Positions 25,693 to 34,286 of a stretch of DNA of 64,000 nucleotides are shown here, in pieces (the stretch's first letter is position 1; each line of letters starts with the position of its first letter). The notes below the pieces were generated by a model. That model did not search any database and was not told where the DNA came from. It worked only from the letters and a program-made list of their open reading frames with translations. The DNA lies in NCBI RefSeq assembly GCF_030273315.1, contig NZ_CP127175.1:124001-188000 (forward strand), written 5' to 3'. The position numbers and the translations under genes are program-made. Source of the DNA: Natrialbaceae archaeon AArc-T1-2. Its GTDB lineage: Archaea > Halobacteriota > Halobacteria > Halobacteriales > Natrialbaceae.

Positions 25693-26853
25693 TCAGGCCA
25701 TCGCCTCTTGGAACCGCTCCCGGAGCGCGTCCTCGCGTTCCTCGAACTGCTCGACTTTCTCCTGCAGGTCGTCGCTGACGCGTTCGATGCTCGCCAGTGC
25801 TCGTTCGCCGGCCAGCGAGGCTTGTGACCCGTCGTCCCCGTCCGCCTCTAGCTGCTGCTCGTAGGCCTGCTCGACGCGCTCGATCGTTCCTTCCGGGTTA
25901 AACAGGATGTCGTTGGCGATGCGGACGTACTGATCGAGAGAAGCCCCTTCTTTCCCCTGGAAAAAGTGTGTAAGTGCGTACGTCGCACCGGAATGCAGCG
26001 TCCACATGTCGATCTCGAAGGGGGACGCCGCATTGGCTTCCGCATCGCCGGCGGCACGCTCGGCCAGGTAGTCCGGGAACCCCAGCAGGGTGTAGAACTC
26101 CGTGACGGTGAACGGGAGCTCCGAGAAATCGAGTTCGATGTCCTGGGCGTCCTGGATGAACTCGAAGAGGTCGTCGGCGACGAGTTCGATCTGTGCGAGG
26201 AGTTCCTCCCACCAGGTCCGGAAGTTCCGGACGTCGCCGACGTGTTTGATGACCTCCTTGTCGGTGAGCGATCGCATCGTGTTCGAGCAGTAGCCGTCCT
26301 GGGCGAATCCCTCCACGTAGACGGCGTGCTCGCCGAAGAAGTCGTAGCCCGACGTGACGCCCATCGTAATCGGGTCTGCCCGGCCGGGCAGGCGCACCTC
26401 GAGGCCGTCGAACATGATGTCCATGTGGACCTCGCCGCCGCCCCGGTAGCGCCGAACCTCGCCGAATATCACCTCGCCCAGCGGCGTCCCGTCGATGGTT
26501 TCCTCGCGGAGGACCTCCTCTAGCGGCCCGTAGACGTCGACTGGGTTGATGATCGAGTAGCTGTCTGTGGGAACGTGGAACAACGGGTCCGTCTCCGCGT
26601 CCTCATCTCGGGCCTGCTCCCGAGCCCGACTCGGCTCGACGAGCGCGTTGAACCGCTCTGTCTCGACCCACTCGTCGGTGAATGGATTCTGGTACGCCAC
26701 GGTCGTCTCGACGGCCTGCGGAAGATCGCGGACCGCCTCGGCGAAGGTCACAGGGTCTGCATCGCTATGCCGCTCTCGGTACCACTCGGGTAGTTCGGTG
26801 TCGGTACGTCCATCGACGCCAGCGAAGATGGTTCTGGACTCTGGATCTTTCAT
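25693..26853 (-). CDS. DUF932-like plasmid protein
   Basis: 386 aa from ATG 26853, preceded at 3-4 bp spacing by GAGGTGA, a good Shine-Dalgarno site. The middle (SIINPVDVYGPLEEVL, then VRLPGRADPITMGVTSGYDF and YCSNTMRSL…HVGDVRNFRTWWEELL) resembles the DUF932 phage/plasmid family, whose job is unknown. The C-terminus is a charged coiled coil (VSDDLQEKVEQFEEREDALRERFQ). It is separated from its small upstream neighbours by a leader hairpin. Confidence 0.7.
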   Translation of the reverse strand: MKDPESRTIFAGVDGRTDTELPEWYRERHSDADPVTFAEAVRDLPQAVETTVAYQNPFTDEWVETERFNALVEPSRAREQARDEDAETDPLFHVPTDSYSIINPVDVYGPLEEVLREETIDGTPLGEVIFGEVRRYRGGGEVHMDIMFDGLEVRLPGRADPITMGVTSGYDFFGEHAVYVEGFAQDGYCSNTMRSLTDKEVIKHVGDVRNFRTWWEELLAQIELVADDLFEFIQDAQDIELDFSELPFTVTEFYTLLGFPDYLAERAAGDAEANAASPFEIDMWTLHSGATYALTHFFQGKEGASLDQYVRIANDILFNPEGTIERVEQAYEQQLEADGDDGSQASLAGERALASIERVSDDLQEKVEQFEEREDALRERFQEAMA

Positions 26854-26904
26854 CTCAGTCACCTCATTTCAGGAATCCTCGTCGACGTGCGACTGCATCG
26901 TCTC

Positions 26905-26937
26905 GCGCCCAGCGCCCCTCTCCCGGGCGCAAAAACA
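26905..26937 (-). repeat. Leader hairpin of the DUF932-like gene
   Basis: GCGCCC (26905-26910) and GGGCGC (26925-26930), 6-bp perfect stem, then AAAAAC on the plus strand. Confidence 0.75.
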
Positions 26938-26982
26938 ACGTCTCACGAACTACCATTCGACCTGGTGCGTGTCCTCACATCC

Positions 26983-27111
26983 TCAGCTGTCTCCGTCGGT
27001 GCGCTCCTGTCGGTCGTTGTATCGCTCCAGTTCGCGTCCGATTTTCTCGAGCGCTTCGACACCACGTTCGAGGAGCTGGTGGGTGGCTCGCGCTAGTCGA
27101 AGCGTCTCCAT
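26983..27111 (-). CDS. Small basic-acidic helical protein, coupled to DUF6166
   Basis: 42 aa (METLRLARATHQLLERGVEA…, ending RQERTDGDS). Its ATG overlaps the TGA of the DUF6166 gene (TGATG), which supports translation by coupling. It is predicted as one long helix. Short enough to be missed by most annotation. Confidence 0.6.
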   Translation of the reverse strand: METLRLARATHQLLERGVEALEKIGRELERYNDRQERTDGDS

Positions 27112-27797
27112 CAGTGCTCCCCCTCCGGGGGTTCGATGAGGTCGTTGCTCTCTTCGGCGAGTTCCTGGATTACCCGTTCCACGTCAGCATCCTCGGCAAC
27201 CGTCCGATGTGCGAGCGGGTCTGGGTACGCTCGGTCGCCCTGGCTGCAGAGAATGACCAGCCACTCGTCGCTTCTCTCCCCGAGCACGATGTAGTGGTCG
27301 CGATCAGCGCGCTGGAAGACCCGCCGGTCCGGGCGGGAGACGGTCCGCCAGTTCTCGGGGAGTGTCGGCGACGGCCGTCCACCGTCGGGGAGCGCGACGA
27401 CGTCGTCGGTAAGGGTCGCCATCGCGGCGTCGATCTCCTCGCCGGTGAGGTGCCAGCACGCCGCTTCACCGTCGCACTCCAGCTGTGAGACCACCTGATT
27501 CCGGAACGCGATGTAGTGCTCACGGGCGACCTGCTCATCGTCGTAGTAGTCGAGCAGGAGTGCGCACGCGAGCTGGGCGGGCCCGCTACCACTGTACCCC
27601 CACTCGAACCCGCTCGGACTGTGGTTGACGAGGTCCAGACTGCGCTCAAGGGTGAGCCGCCAATGCTCCGAGAGGTTCAGGACGACGGCTTGTCCGTCGA
27701 CGCGGAAGCCGACGTACTCGACTGTGTCTCGGTGGGACTGTGCGGGCGATGCGACTGGAATCGATTCCGAACTGGCTGCAGGTACATTCCCGTTCAT
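27111..27797 (-). CDS. DUF6166-containing protein
   Basis: 228 aa from ATG 27797. The DUF6166 core is at residues about 25-100: VEYVGFRVDGQAVVLNLSEH and SPSGFEWGYSGSGPAQLACALLLDY, the latter being the family signature. The C-terminus (RVFQRADRDHYIVLGERSDEWLVIL) looks like a separate small beta domain. Widespread on haloarchaeal plasmids; function unknown. Divergent from the Mrr-like nuclease. Confidence 0.85.
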   Translation of the reverse strand: MNGNVPAASSESIPVASPAQSHRDTVEYVGFRVDGQAVVLNLSEHWRLTLERSLDLVNHSPSGFEWGYSGSGPAQLACALLLDYYDDEQVAREHYIAFRNQVVSQLECDGEAACWHLTGEEIDAAMATLTDDVVALPDGGRPSPTLPENWRTVSRPDRRVFQRADRDHYIVLGERSDEWLVILCSQGDRAYPDPLAHRTVAEDADVERVIQELAEESNDLIEPPEGEH

Positions 27798-27821
27798 CGT
27801 TGCTCGCGGGCGGTTCGGTGA

Positions 27822-27856
27822 CCCCCGCACCCCTCTCAGGGGTTCAACAAACAGGA
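27822..27856 (-). repeat. Leader hairpin of the DUF6166 gene
   Basis: CCCC and GGGG around loop GCACCCCTCTCA, then TTCAACAAAC on the plus strand. 25 bp before the ATG. Confidence 0.7.
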
Positions 27857-27914
27857 CGGCGCAGCGTTCGGCAACGTATTTGGCAGTTGCAACGTACTGT
27901 CCACATAATTGAGG

Positions 27915-29279
27915 ATGGCTGTACTGGACGATCTCTCGGGGTTCGAGTTCGAGGACGTGATGGAGGACGTGTTCCGCAACCTCGGCTACGAGAACGTCCG
28001 CCAGGCCGACCGCATAGCTGACGAGGGACGCGACGTCACTATGGAGGAGGTCGTCGACGGCACTCGGCGCGCGATCATCGTCGAGTGCAAGCACACGGGA
28101 ACGGTCGGCCGGCCGGTCGTCCAGAAGCTCCACTCGGCGATCGCGACGTTCGACTTCGACGGCCCCAAACGGGGGATGGTCGTCACGACCGGCCGGTTCA
28201 CCAACCCTGCTCAGGAGTACGCCGACCGCCTCCAGCAGAACGACGACCCACATCCAATCGAGCTGCTCGACGGCGAGGACCTTCGGGAGATCGCCGACGA
28301 GATCGCCCTCGACCTCTACAACGGTCGCATCGAGATTCTCTGCGACGAGACGCTCCGCCCGTACGACCCGGCCGACGACGTCGACGCGCCAGTCACGGAG
28401 ACGTTCCGCGATATTGAGAACATTGAGGCCGCCGACCTCCCAGAACCGCACTCATCGGTGACGTTCCGCCCGGTGGTGGCGGTCACCGCGGACACGAACG
28501 CTGTCTTCGAGACGTCGGTAGGCGTCATTCACCGGATCAACGACCGGACGCGATTCGTGGCCCATGCCGAACGCGGGCAGCCACAGGTCGTCGACGAAGA
28601 CGTCGCAACGCTGGTCACCGAGAACCTCCACGCGACGGTCGAACTCGACCCCGAGCAGTTCGGAGAGGTGTTCGACGACGTCGAGGAGCGCCGGTTCGGA
28701 CAGACCCAAACGGAGTACAAGGAGTGGGCCGTCGAGCGGCTCCAGCAGCACCACACGACGACGGTGACCTACACGGGCGACAACAACGTCACGTACAACA
28801 AGACCTGCGAGCCGAACCGCTCGGACATCTCCGTACAGTCGATCGAGCCCGTATACCTCCCCGAGGTTCGGCACACGACCGACCTCCAGGAGTACACCTA
28901 CCCCTACGAGTACTACACGGCAGGCCCGTCACGAGTAACCGCCGAGGACGGCATCCACCGCTGCGTCCACTGTGACACGAGCGGCGTCGACGAGACGTAC
29001 ACCTACTGTCCGAACTGCGGGGCCATCGCCTGCACCAGCCACATCAAAACGGAGCGGCTGGAAGGCGAGCCGATCTGTACGGGCTGTGCCGTGACGGAAC
29101 GGTTCGCGCTGAAGACGAAGTACTTCTACGACGAGGAGAACCTCGAAGCGTTCCGCGAGGAGTACGCCGCGATGCCGCTTCACGAGAAGGCGATGGAAAA
29201 CAAGTGGCTGGCCGGGGGAAGCGTTGTCGCGACGCTGCTGGTCGTCGTCGGACTACTCATCATCGGCGGCATCATCTGA
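27915..29279 (+). CDS. Mrr-type restriction endonuclease with C-terminal zinc ribbon and membrane helix
   Basis: 454 aa. The N-terminal Mrr_cat fold has Asp40 and the E57-x-K59 pair (ADEGRDV…AIIVECKHT), then KLHSAIATFDFDGPKRGMVVTTGRFT. After a long middle region a zinc ribbon (CVHCDTS…YCPNCGAIACTSH…CTGCA, about 350-395) and a terminal membrane helix (ASVVATLLVVVGLLIIGGII-like) follow. Mrr enzymes cut modified DNA; a membrane-anchored version suggests action on incoming DNA. It is one of few plus-strand genes in this array. Confidence 0.85.
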   Translation: MAVLDDLSGFEFEDVMEDVFRNLGYENVRQADRIADEGRDVTMEEVVDGTRRAIIVECKHTGTVGRPVVQKLHSAIATFDFDGPKRGMVVTTGRFTNPAQEYADRLQQNDDPHPIELLDGEDLREIADEIALDLYNGRIEILCDETLRPYDPADDVDAPVTETFRDIENIEAADLPEPHSSVTFRPVVAVTADTNAVFETSVGVIHRINDRTRFVAHAERGQPQVVDEDVATLVTENLHATVELDPEQFGEVFDDVEERRFGQTQTEYKEWAVERLQQHHTTTVTYTGDNNVTYNKTCEPNRSDISVQSIEPVYLPEVRHTTDLQEYTYPYEYYTAGPSRVTAEDGIHRCVHCDTSGVDETYTYCPNCGAIACTSHIKTERLEGEPICTGCAVTERFALKTKYFYDEENLEAFREEYAAMPLHEKAMENKWLAGGSVVATLLVVVGLLIIGGII

Positions 29280-29292
29280 GCGGGCTACGCGT

Positions 29293-29865
29293 TCACGCCG
29301 GCTCAGCGACCAGCTCTTCGAGCGCGTGCTCAAGCGGGCCGTGGAACTGCCAGCTGGCCCGCTCGAAGGCGTCCTCGGTCGGACCATCCCACCGGGGGAA
29401 CGCGGAATGACCACTCACCTTGACCGTCCACTCGGATGGCTCCTCGAACGGGTTCCGGGTCGGGAGTTCAACGACGTAGAGGTACTCTTCGTCGCCGTGG
29501 ATGCCGTCAGCCGGGTTCTCGACACCGTGTCCGAGCAGGAACATCGGCTGGTCGAGGTGCTCCATATTGTCCGGCTCGAGGAGATCCGAGGGTTGGTCAG
29601 CGTGGATGCTCCGATCACGCCCTTCGTCCACGTAGAGGGTCATCGTCGAGAGCGTGTCGAGGAACATGAACTGGGCAGCGGCGTACGCAGCGCCGCGCTC
29701 TGTTCGTGTCTCGTCTAGCAACTCCTTCAGCTGGACAAGGTCACGGAGGACGCTGTCGGGATAGCCGTCCGAGTGGCGGTAGATCTGCGCCATGCGGTCG
29801 GTATCGGGCTGTTCGCCTGCGGTCTCGCTCCGTTGGATGAATCGGAGTTGACTTCGTGTCGACAT
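29293..29865 (-). CDS. Conserved haloarchaeal plasmid protein
   Basis: 190 aa, acidic. Landmarks are LVQLKELLDETRTERGAAYAAAQFMFLDTLSTMTLYVDEG and the C-terminal PRWDGPTEDAFERASWQFHGPLEHALEELV. No domain recognised. Convergent with the Mrr-like gene; preceded by a leader hairpin at 29886-29908. Confidence 0.7.
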   Translation of the reverse strand: MSTRSQLRFIQRSETAGEQPDTDRMAQIYRHSDGYPDSVLRDLVQLKELLDETRTERGAAYAAAQFMFLDTLSTMTLYVDEGRDRSIHADQPSDLLEPDNMEHLDQPMFLLGHGVENPADGIHGDEEYLYVVELPTRNPFEEPSEWTVKVSGHSAFPRWDGPTEDAFERASWQFHGPLEHALEELVAEPA

Positions 29866-29885
29866 CGATCACCGCCGGCGCGTGT

Positions 29886-29922
29886 GCGCCGGCACCCATC
29901 GCCGGTGCACCAACAAAATCAC
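29886..29922 (-). repeat. Leader hairpin of the 190-aa gene
   Basis: GCGCCGGC (29886-29893) and GCCGGTGC (29901-29908), 8-bp stem with one G-T pair, loop ACCCATC, then CACCAACAAAATC. Confidence 0.75.
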
Positions 29923-30215
29923 GCCGTCGTAGATATCGTGCGGATCACTACTCCCAATTCGGTGAAACCCCTCTGTTCCTGATAGAATGGCCTAGGAATA
30001 CAGAGGGTATCTTCATTATTGACTCGGACACAGGGACCAAGACCGCTAATTGGACGAAGGGGGTCAGATCAACAGCCTAAGAGATGTGAATAGAAACAGA
30101 ACCTCGAATGGTAAGGAAGCCATCGAACTTGGGTCGACACCGATTACGTGTGCTTAGTGGTGGACAGCTGGACACCTACGGAACTATTTAATCGTTCTGC
30201 TGTGACAAGACTATT
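29923..30215. promoter_or_regulatory. Gene-free stretch with the promoter of the 652-aa gene
   Basis: No coding signal. The composition shifts to AT-rich here. A TATA box (CTATTTAA, about 30183-30190) lies about 28 bp before the ATG 30216, so a leaderless transcript is expected. Confidence 0.6.
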
Positions 30216-32174
30216 ATGCCAGATGATTTCCTCGGAAGTATCGAATTCTCTGAGGAATCGGGAGACCGTACACCGGAAGAATTTATCGACCTAACGCACG
30301 ACCCTGACATCCTCTACTACTACATACTGGACTCAAAGGAGAAACTGATCTCGGGGATTGAGATAGACGCTGACGGGAAGGAAGATGAGGTGCTGGTCCA
30401 CGCCAAGGTAGAGATTTTCCAGTCGGTGATCCAGTATGTGGAGGCGTTCAGTATCTACTATTTGGCGTACATCAAGGGTCGGGAGGATCTGATAGAATAT
30501 CTAATTTCCACACAGCCGAAGGAGGTCAAAACCTTCTATGAGAAGTTGCGGCATGATAGGGAAGAGGAGTATCTCGACGAGTATGATATTGACTCCGGTT
30601 ATCGAGACCTAATGGAAACGCTGTTCGGCTACCGCTTCATGAGTGAAGAGGCCGATGAAGAGGATCTGGAACAGATAGACCTCGAAGAGTCTTCGTTTGA
30701 TTCGATTGAGGAGCTTATCGAATTCTCGGCAAAGATACTCGACGACCGTATTCGGACCGTCGGTGAATTCTATCTGGATTTCGGCAATGCCTACAACGCA
30801 GTCAAACACGGGAACCGGGCAATCCCACAGACAGATGGCGAATTCCAAATCTCCTCTGATGACGGCGAAGTCGTGGAAATGGGTGTTGATATGGAGTTCG
30901 TGCAGTTCCTCTGTAGGCATGAGGGTGATGCCTACATCACCGCTATTCCGATTGACCACCTCCTCGAACACTCCCTGAACATCGCTGATACCGTACACAA
31001 TCTATTCACACACCTCCGAAAGATCGCCCAAGCAGCAATAGACGACGAGCGCGAGTTCAGTGTCCCTCTCTTTGAACCTATAGAGAGCTCTAGTGAGTCG
31101 GAACGGCAGTGGACGAAAGTGTGGAACCAGCACAGCGTCATCATACTGCCCGTAACGGATGAGATTGCAGGAATTATGGGCGAGTCCGAGGTGAATCGGA
31201 CTCTTGCCTGTCGTCTACATGCAGAAGGAAATGAGATGGTAATTGAGACGGAGAACGACGAGGATATTACTGACGACTATCCCATTCTTGCGACCATCTC
31301 TCAGCAAGGGATTGTAGGACTCACTCCCCGTCCTCGTGTGAATCTGGAGGTGAATCTCAATCTCACTGACCTCGATGTCCAACACTACCTCGACCTATTG
31401 GAACTGAAAGATGCGACTGCTGACGGAACCATCACACAAACCAAACTGAGAGATGAAGCGGTGGGTGAGGAATTCGCTCTCGGAGAATTGGAGACGATGA
31501 TGGATCTCTCCTCAATAGAGGACCCCTACGATCGGGAGTTGATAGAGCAGCTGGCGATTCTCCAAACTATCACGGAAACTCAAATTCCCGCGCCGATGGA
31601 GCTGATCCCACCACAGATAGAGGTGATTGAAGACTGGGCGGAATCCGACCGTGAAATTGAGGATGCTGAGCAAGCAGTAGAAGAGCTTCAGGAAATCGGT
31701 GACGACTTGGATTCTACGATTGTTTTCATCGACCGAATCACACCTGACCAAGAGGTTGTTCAGGAGCAATTCGTAGGGATGATTCCCGGTAGAATTGATT
31801 TTGACTTCGAATTTGAAACCGAAGGTGGACAAGAACAATTTGAGGAAATGATGGGGCCCTCCCAACAGTTCTCATTCCCCGCTTACGGATATTCAGGTAC
31901 CCACGAGGAACTAGTCTCGTATTTGGAGGAGGATATCGAGAGAATCCATGAAGTTCTGGCAGCCTTGGGTGTTGGAACTGGTGGTGTCCCTGATTTGCGC
32001 CTCCAATATACGATCGGTGAATCTGGATTCTGGCGTACAGAACACACGCTTCGCCTCCAAATAGTCGATACAAGTCAGAGCCACGGACCTATTGAGTGTC
32101 AACTGTGTGGTGAGATCACGACGGATATCCAGACTCATCTTACTGTGGAATGTGACGTTGAACCGCTCTCTTGA
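30216..32174 (+). CDS. Large orphan protein, HEPN-like segment and C-terminal zinc knuckle
   Basis: 652-aa, very acidic (many EE and DD pairs), no signal or membrane segment. A segment at about 185-215 (DRIRTVGEFYLDFGNAYNAVKHGNRAIP) resembles the N..KHG signature of HEPN-like helical domains found in defence proteins. The C-terminus has CQLCGEITTDIQTHLTVEC, a CxxC…HxxxxC zinc site. It stands alone, in opposite orientation to its neighbours and with lower GC, which suggests a recent cargo gene. A defence role is only an inference from this. Confidence 0.65.
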   Translation: MPDDFLGSIEFSEESGDRTPEEFIDLTHDPDILYYYILDSKEKLISGIEIDADGKEDEVLVHAKVEIFQSVIQYVEAFSIYYLAYIKGREDLIEYLISTQPKEVKTFYEKLRHDREEEYLDEYDIDSGYRDLMETLFGYRFMSEEADEEDLEQIDLEESSFDSIEELIEFSAKILDDRIRTVGEFYLDFGNAYNAVKHGNRAIPQTDGEFQISSDDGEVVEMGVDMEFVQFLCRHEGDAYITAIPIDHLLEHSLNIADTVHNLFTHLRKIAQAAIDDEREFSVPLFEPIESSSESERQWTKVWNQHSVIILPVTDEIAGIMGESEVNRTLACRLHAEGNEMVIETENDEDITDDYPILATISQQGIVGLTPRPRVNLEVNLNLTDLDVQHYLDLLELKDATADGTITQTKLRDEAVGEEFALGELETMMDLSSIEDPYDRELIEQLAILQTITETQIPAPMELIPPQIEVIEDWAESDREIEDAEQAVEELQEIGDDLDSTIVFIDRITPDQEVVQEQFVGMIPGRIDFDFEFETEGGQEQFEEMMGPSQQFSFPAYGYSGTHEELVSYLEEDIERIHEVLAALGVGTGGVPDLRLQYTIGESGFWRTEHTLRLQIVDTSQSHGPIECQLCGEITTDIQTHLTVECDVEPLS

Positions 32175-32253
32175 CATCTAAACCTAAAGATCACACACTT
32201 CATACAGCAAAGGTATTGACAAGTACCACCTGCTGAGGGGATCAACTTGAGTA

Positions 32254-32649
32254 CTATGCCAGATGCGACACCTCGTCTGACTCCTCAACGTCGTCGAACT
32301 CGCCGCGCTCGACAGGCTCCCAGTCCTCATCCGGTTTTGGACTCCACCAGTCGACCTCGTAGGCGCCCGGTGCGCCGAGGATCTTCACGCGCGCCGACCC
32401 ATCAGGCAGGTCGCGGCGCAGTTTCTCGTCGACGTGGAGGTTCCAGGTCGTGGTAGAATCGAAGCAGGCGAGCACGGCCTCCTCGTAGCCGCGCGTCTCT
32501 CGGGATTCTTGGATTACGACTTGGGTGTTGCAGTTCTTGCAGAACACCCTCTCGAAGGGGATGTGAGTGAAGACCTCCTGCCCGCAGACGGGGCACCAGA
32601 GGAACTCGAACAGTGCCTCACTGTGTCGGTCAAGTACTTCGAGGCTCAT
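32254..32649 (-). CDS. DUF7567-type zinc-ribbon protein
   Basis: 131 aa from ATG 32649. A zinc ribbon at 19-42 (CPVCGQEVFTHIPFERVFCKNCN), then a compact domain (ACFDSTTTWNLHVDEKLRRDLPDGSARVKILGAPGAYEVDWWSP). Small conserved haloarchaeal family; DNA- or protein-binding role unknown. The next gene upstream is another zinc-ribbon protein in the same orientation. Confidence 0.75.
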   Translation of the reverse strand: MSLEVLDRHSEALFEFLWCPVCGQEVFTHIPFERVFCKNCNTQVVIQESRETRGYEEAVLACFDSTTTWNLHVDEKLRRDLPDGSARVKILGAPGAYEVDWWSPKPDEDWEPVERGEFDDVEESDEVSHLA

Positions 32650-32670
32650 TGGCTGACTAACCCGGTCGTC

Positions 32671-32703
32671 CCGGGCCACCTTCTCGTGCCCGGCCGAAAA
32701 ACA
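32671..32703 (-). repeat. Leader hairpin of the DUF7567-type gene
   Basis: CCGGGC (32671-32676) and GCCCGG (32688-32693), 6-bp perfect stem, then CCGAAAAAC. Confidence 0.75.
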
Positions 32704-32726
32704 GCGCCCAGCGCTCACTCACTCAC

Positions 32727-33092
32727 TCACCGTTCGGCGCCGTAGACGATGCGTGAGGGGGCTTCGTACCCACAATCGGGGCAGTCATACCACCGCTGGA
32801 CTTTCGCCCCGTCTGCCGCCTTCTCGCCGACGCGAACGTCGTCGTTCGGACACTCCGGGCAGCTGAGGTCCGGAGACGGCCGCTCCCGGAGTTCGTCACG
32901 GAACGACGTCGCCTCCTTCATCTCGTATCCCCGCGACCAGTCCGGGTAGCCGTCGACGAGGATTGTCCCACGCCATTTGTACCGGTAGGAGTCCGGGGCT
33001 CGATGCAGGACGGCTCGCGCACCTGTCTCGGTGTTCCGATACGCGAGCGTTGGCGATCGGCCCTCGCGTCGCCAATTAGTGATGGGAGGCAT
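32727..33092 (-). CDS. DUF7568-type zinc-ribbon protein
   Basis: 121 aa. N-terminal beta domain (TLAYRNTETGARAVLHRAPDSYRYKWRGTILVDGY), C-terminal zinc ribbon (CPECPNDDVRVGEKAADGAKVQRWYDCPDCGYE) of the TFIIS/RPB9 type. Function unknown. It ends 4 bp before the stop-start of the following family member (33096), so the two may be co-translated. Confidence 0.75.
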   Translation of the reverse strand: MPPITNWRREGRSPTLAYRNTETGARAVLHRAPDSYRYKWRGTILVDGYPDWSRGYEMKEATSFRDELRERPSPDLSCPECPNDDVRVGEKAADGAKVQRWYDCPDCGYEAPSRIVYGAER

Positions 33093-33095
33093 TAT

Positions 33096-33581
33096 TCAGA
33101 AGTGGACGTCAGCGGGTACGATCCAGAGTTCTTCACTCTCCTCGAGGAGTCGATCCAGCTGTCCACGGTGGCGAATGCCGGTTCCGTGTTCGGTGTACAG
33201 GAAGATCGTCGGGCCGTCGTACGCACCGACCTTGTGGAAGGCGTGCCGGGCGAGGTCCTCGTCGCGCATGATCTCCTCGTCGGAGAGCTCGTCGATGGCC
33301 TCTTTCACCCGGTCGAGATTACGCTCGAACTCCTCCTTCGTTGCCTCCCAGCCACGCTCGAGCAGGTCTTGGCCGTCATCGGAGTCGACGGGAGCTGCAG
33401 TTGGGAGCTCACCCCATCGCGCCTTCCCCGCAACGGACGTGTCCTCCTCGTCGAAGGTTACAAAATAGTCGAATACTGCGCAGGAATGCGGCTCAGATCC
33501 GACTAACCGATTGAACACCGTTTTTCCTGTAGCCAATGCTTCGTTTTCTGTCGATGCCTCGACGAGCGCGTAGATAACCAT
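33096..33581 (-). CDS. Conserved haloarchaeal protein (MVIYALVEAS family)
   Basis: 161 aa from ATG 33581 (a GTG 6 bp upstream is possible). Starts MVIYALVEASTENEALATGK and ends ESEELWIVPADVHF; the middle has DLLERGWEATKEEFERNLDRVKEAIDELSDEEIMRDED. It belongs to no family I can name, but a truncated close relative is at 36589-36704. Located next to DUF7568 and DUF7567 genes as commonly in haloarchaeal plasmids. Confidence 0.75.
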   Translation of the reverse strand: MVIYALVEASTENEALATGKTVFNRLVGSEPHSCAVFDYFVTFDEEDTSVAGKARWGELPTAAPVDSDDGQDLLERGWEATKEEFERNLDRVKEAIDELSDEEIMRDEDLARHAFHKVGAYDGPTIFLYTEHGTGIRHRGQLDRLLEESEELWIVPADVHF

Positions 33582-33625
33582 ATGCACCTGAACCACTCCG
33601 ACGCCCGTCGGCACGGTCACCGACG

Positions 33626-33657
33626 CGCGCCACTCTCTCGCTGGCGCGAATAGACAA
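33626..33657 (-). repeat. Leader hairpin of the MVIYALVEAS gene
   Basis: CGCGCC (33626-33631) and GGCGCG (33643-33648), loop ACTCTCTCGCT, followed by AATAGACAAC. Confidence 0.7.
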
Positions 33658-33932
33658 CTACCGGCGAAGACATTGATTCAGAGTGTCTGACAAAATAGAT
33701 TTCACATTCTGTATCAGTGGGGCCGATTCGTTCAGTATGGGAGTCTCCCAAACCGGCGCAGATCTTCATCTATCAGAACTATGGGACAAGCTGCGTGCAA
33801 GATATAGAGGGTGGATGCAGCACAACGACCTCGTTTGTTTCACGACGAAAGCGGTGAAGCGTCTGCTCACTGCAGGTGCGAACTGACCGATTCCCGCAAG
33901 ACATTTACATCAACCCTCGTATCATTCGATCT
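33658..33932. other. Gene-poor stretch
   Basis: A plus-strand frame at 33683-33886 (GTG start, 67 codons, ending …RLLTAGAN) is open but I find no convincing start signal or family; it could be a relic. Nothing else is visible apart from the promoter region of the 61-aa membrane protein. Confidence 0.35.
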
Positions 33933-34118
33933 ATGACCTCTGACAAAATTCTTGTCGGTATTCTTGGTCTACAAATAGCCGTTATTGCCGGAACAGTGGC
34001 AATCATTCAGGAATTAGCCCCTGCAGCAGAGGGTGAGATGGTTATGTTGATGTGGGGAAGTATTCTAATTACGCTTTCAGGGTTTTTGATAGGACGAGTT
34101 GATAACTTCTTTGAATAG
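33933..34118 (+). CDS. Small two-helix membrane protein
   Basis: 61 aa from ATG 33933. Two hydrophobic helices: ILVGILGLQIAVIAGTVAII (6-25) and MVMLMWGSILITLSGFLIG (about 36-54). A short hydrophilic end follows. No family recognised; small membrane proteins like this often accompany toxin or stress loci, but nothing here proves it. Confidence 0.5.
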   Translation: MTSDKILVGILGLQIAVIAGTVAIIQELAPAAEGEMVMLMWGSILITLSGFLIGRVDNFFE

Positions 34119-34286
34119 GAAGGTAGTTTGCCTTTACTTACCGATCACTAGCCCTCGTATATCCCATCTCAGTTCGTAACACATTCGCGCTGTGAGTTCA
34201 GCAGACGCTGAACGAATTGTCCTGTCCCTGTCAGAAACAGAGTGACCGACTTAGAGAAGGGTCTCAGCAGAAAATAGCTGCGCGAT

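Noticed and set aside
27798-28451. Minus-strand extension of the DUF6166 gene to 446 codons
   Set aside because: The extension lies opposite the Mrr-like gene; the ATG at 27797 has a leader hairpin upstream and begins the conserved protein.
33683-33886. 67-codon plus-strand gene
   Set aside because: GTG start without supporting promoter or ribosome site, no recognisable family; only mentioned as a possible relic.
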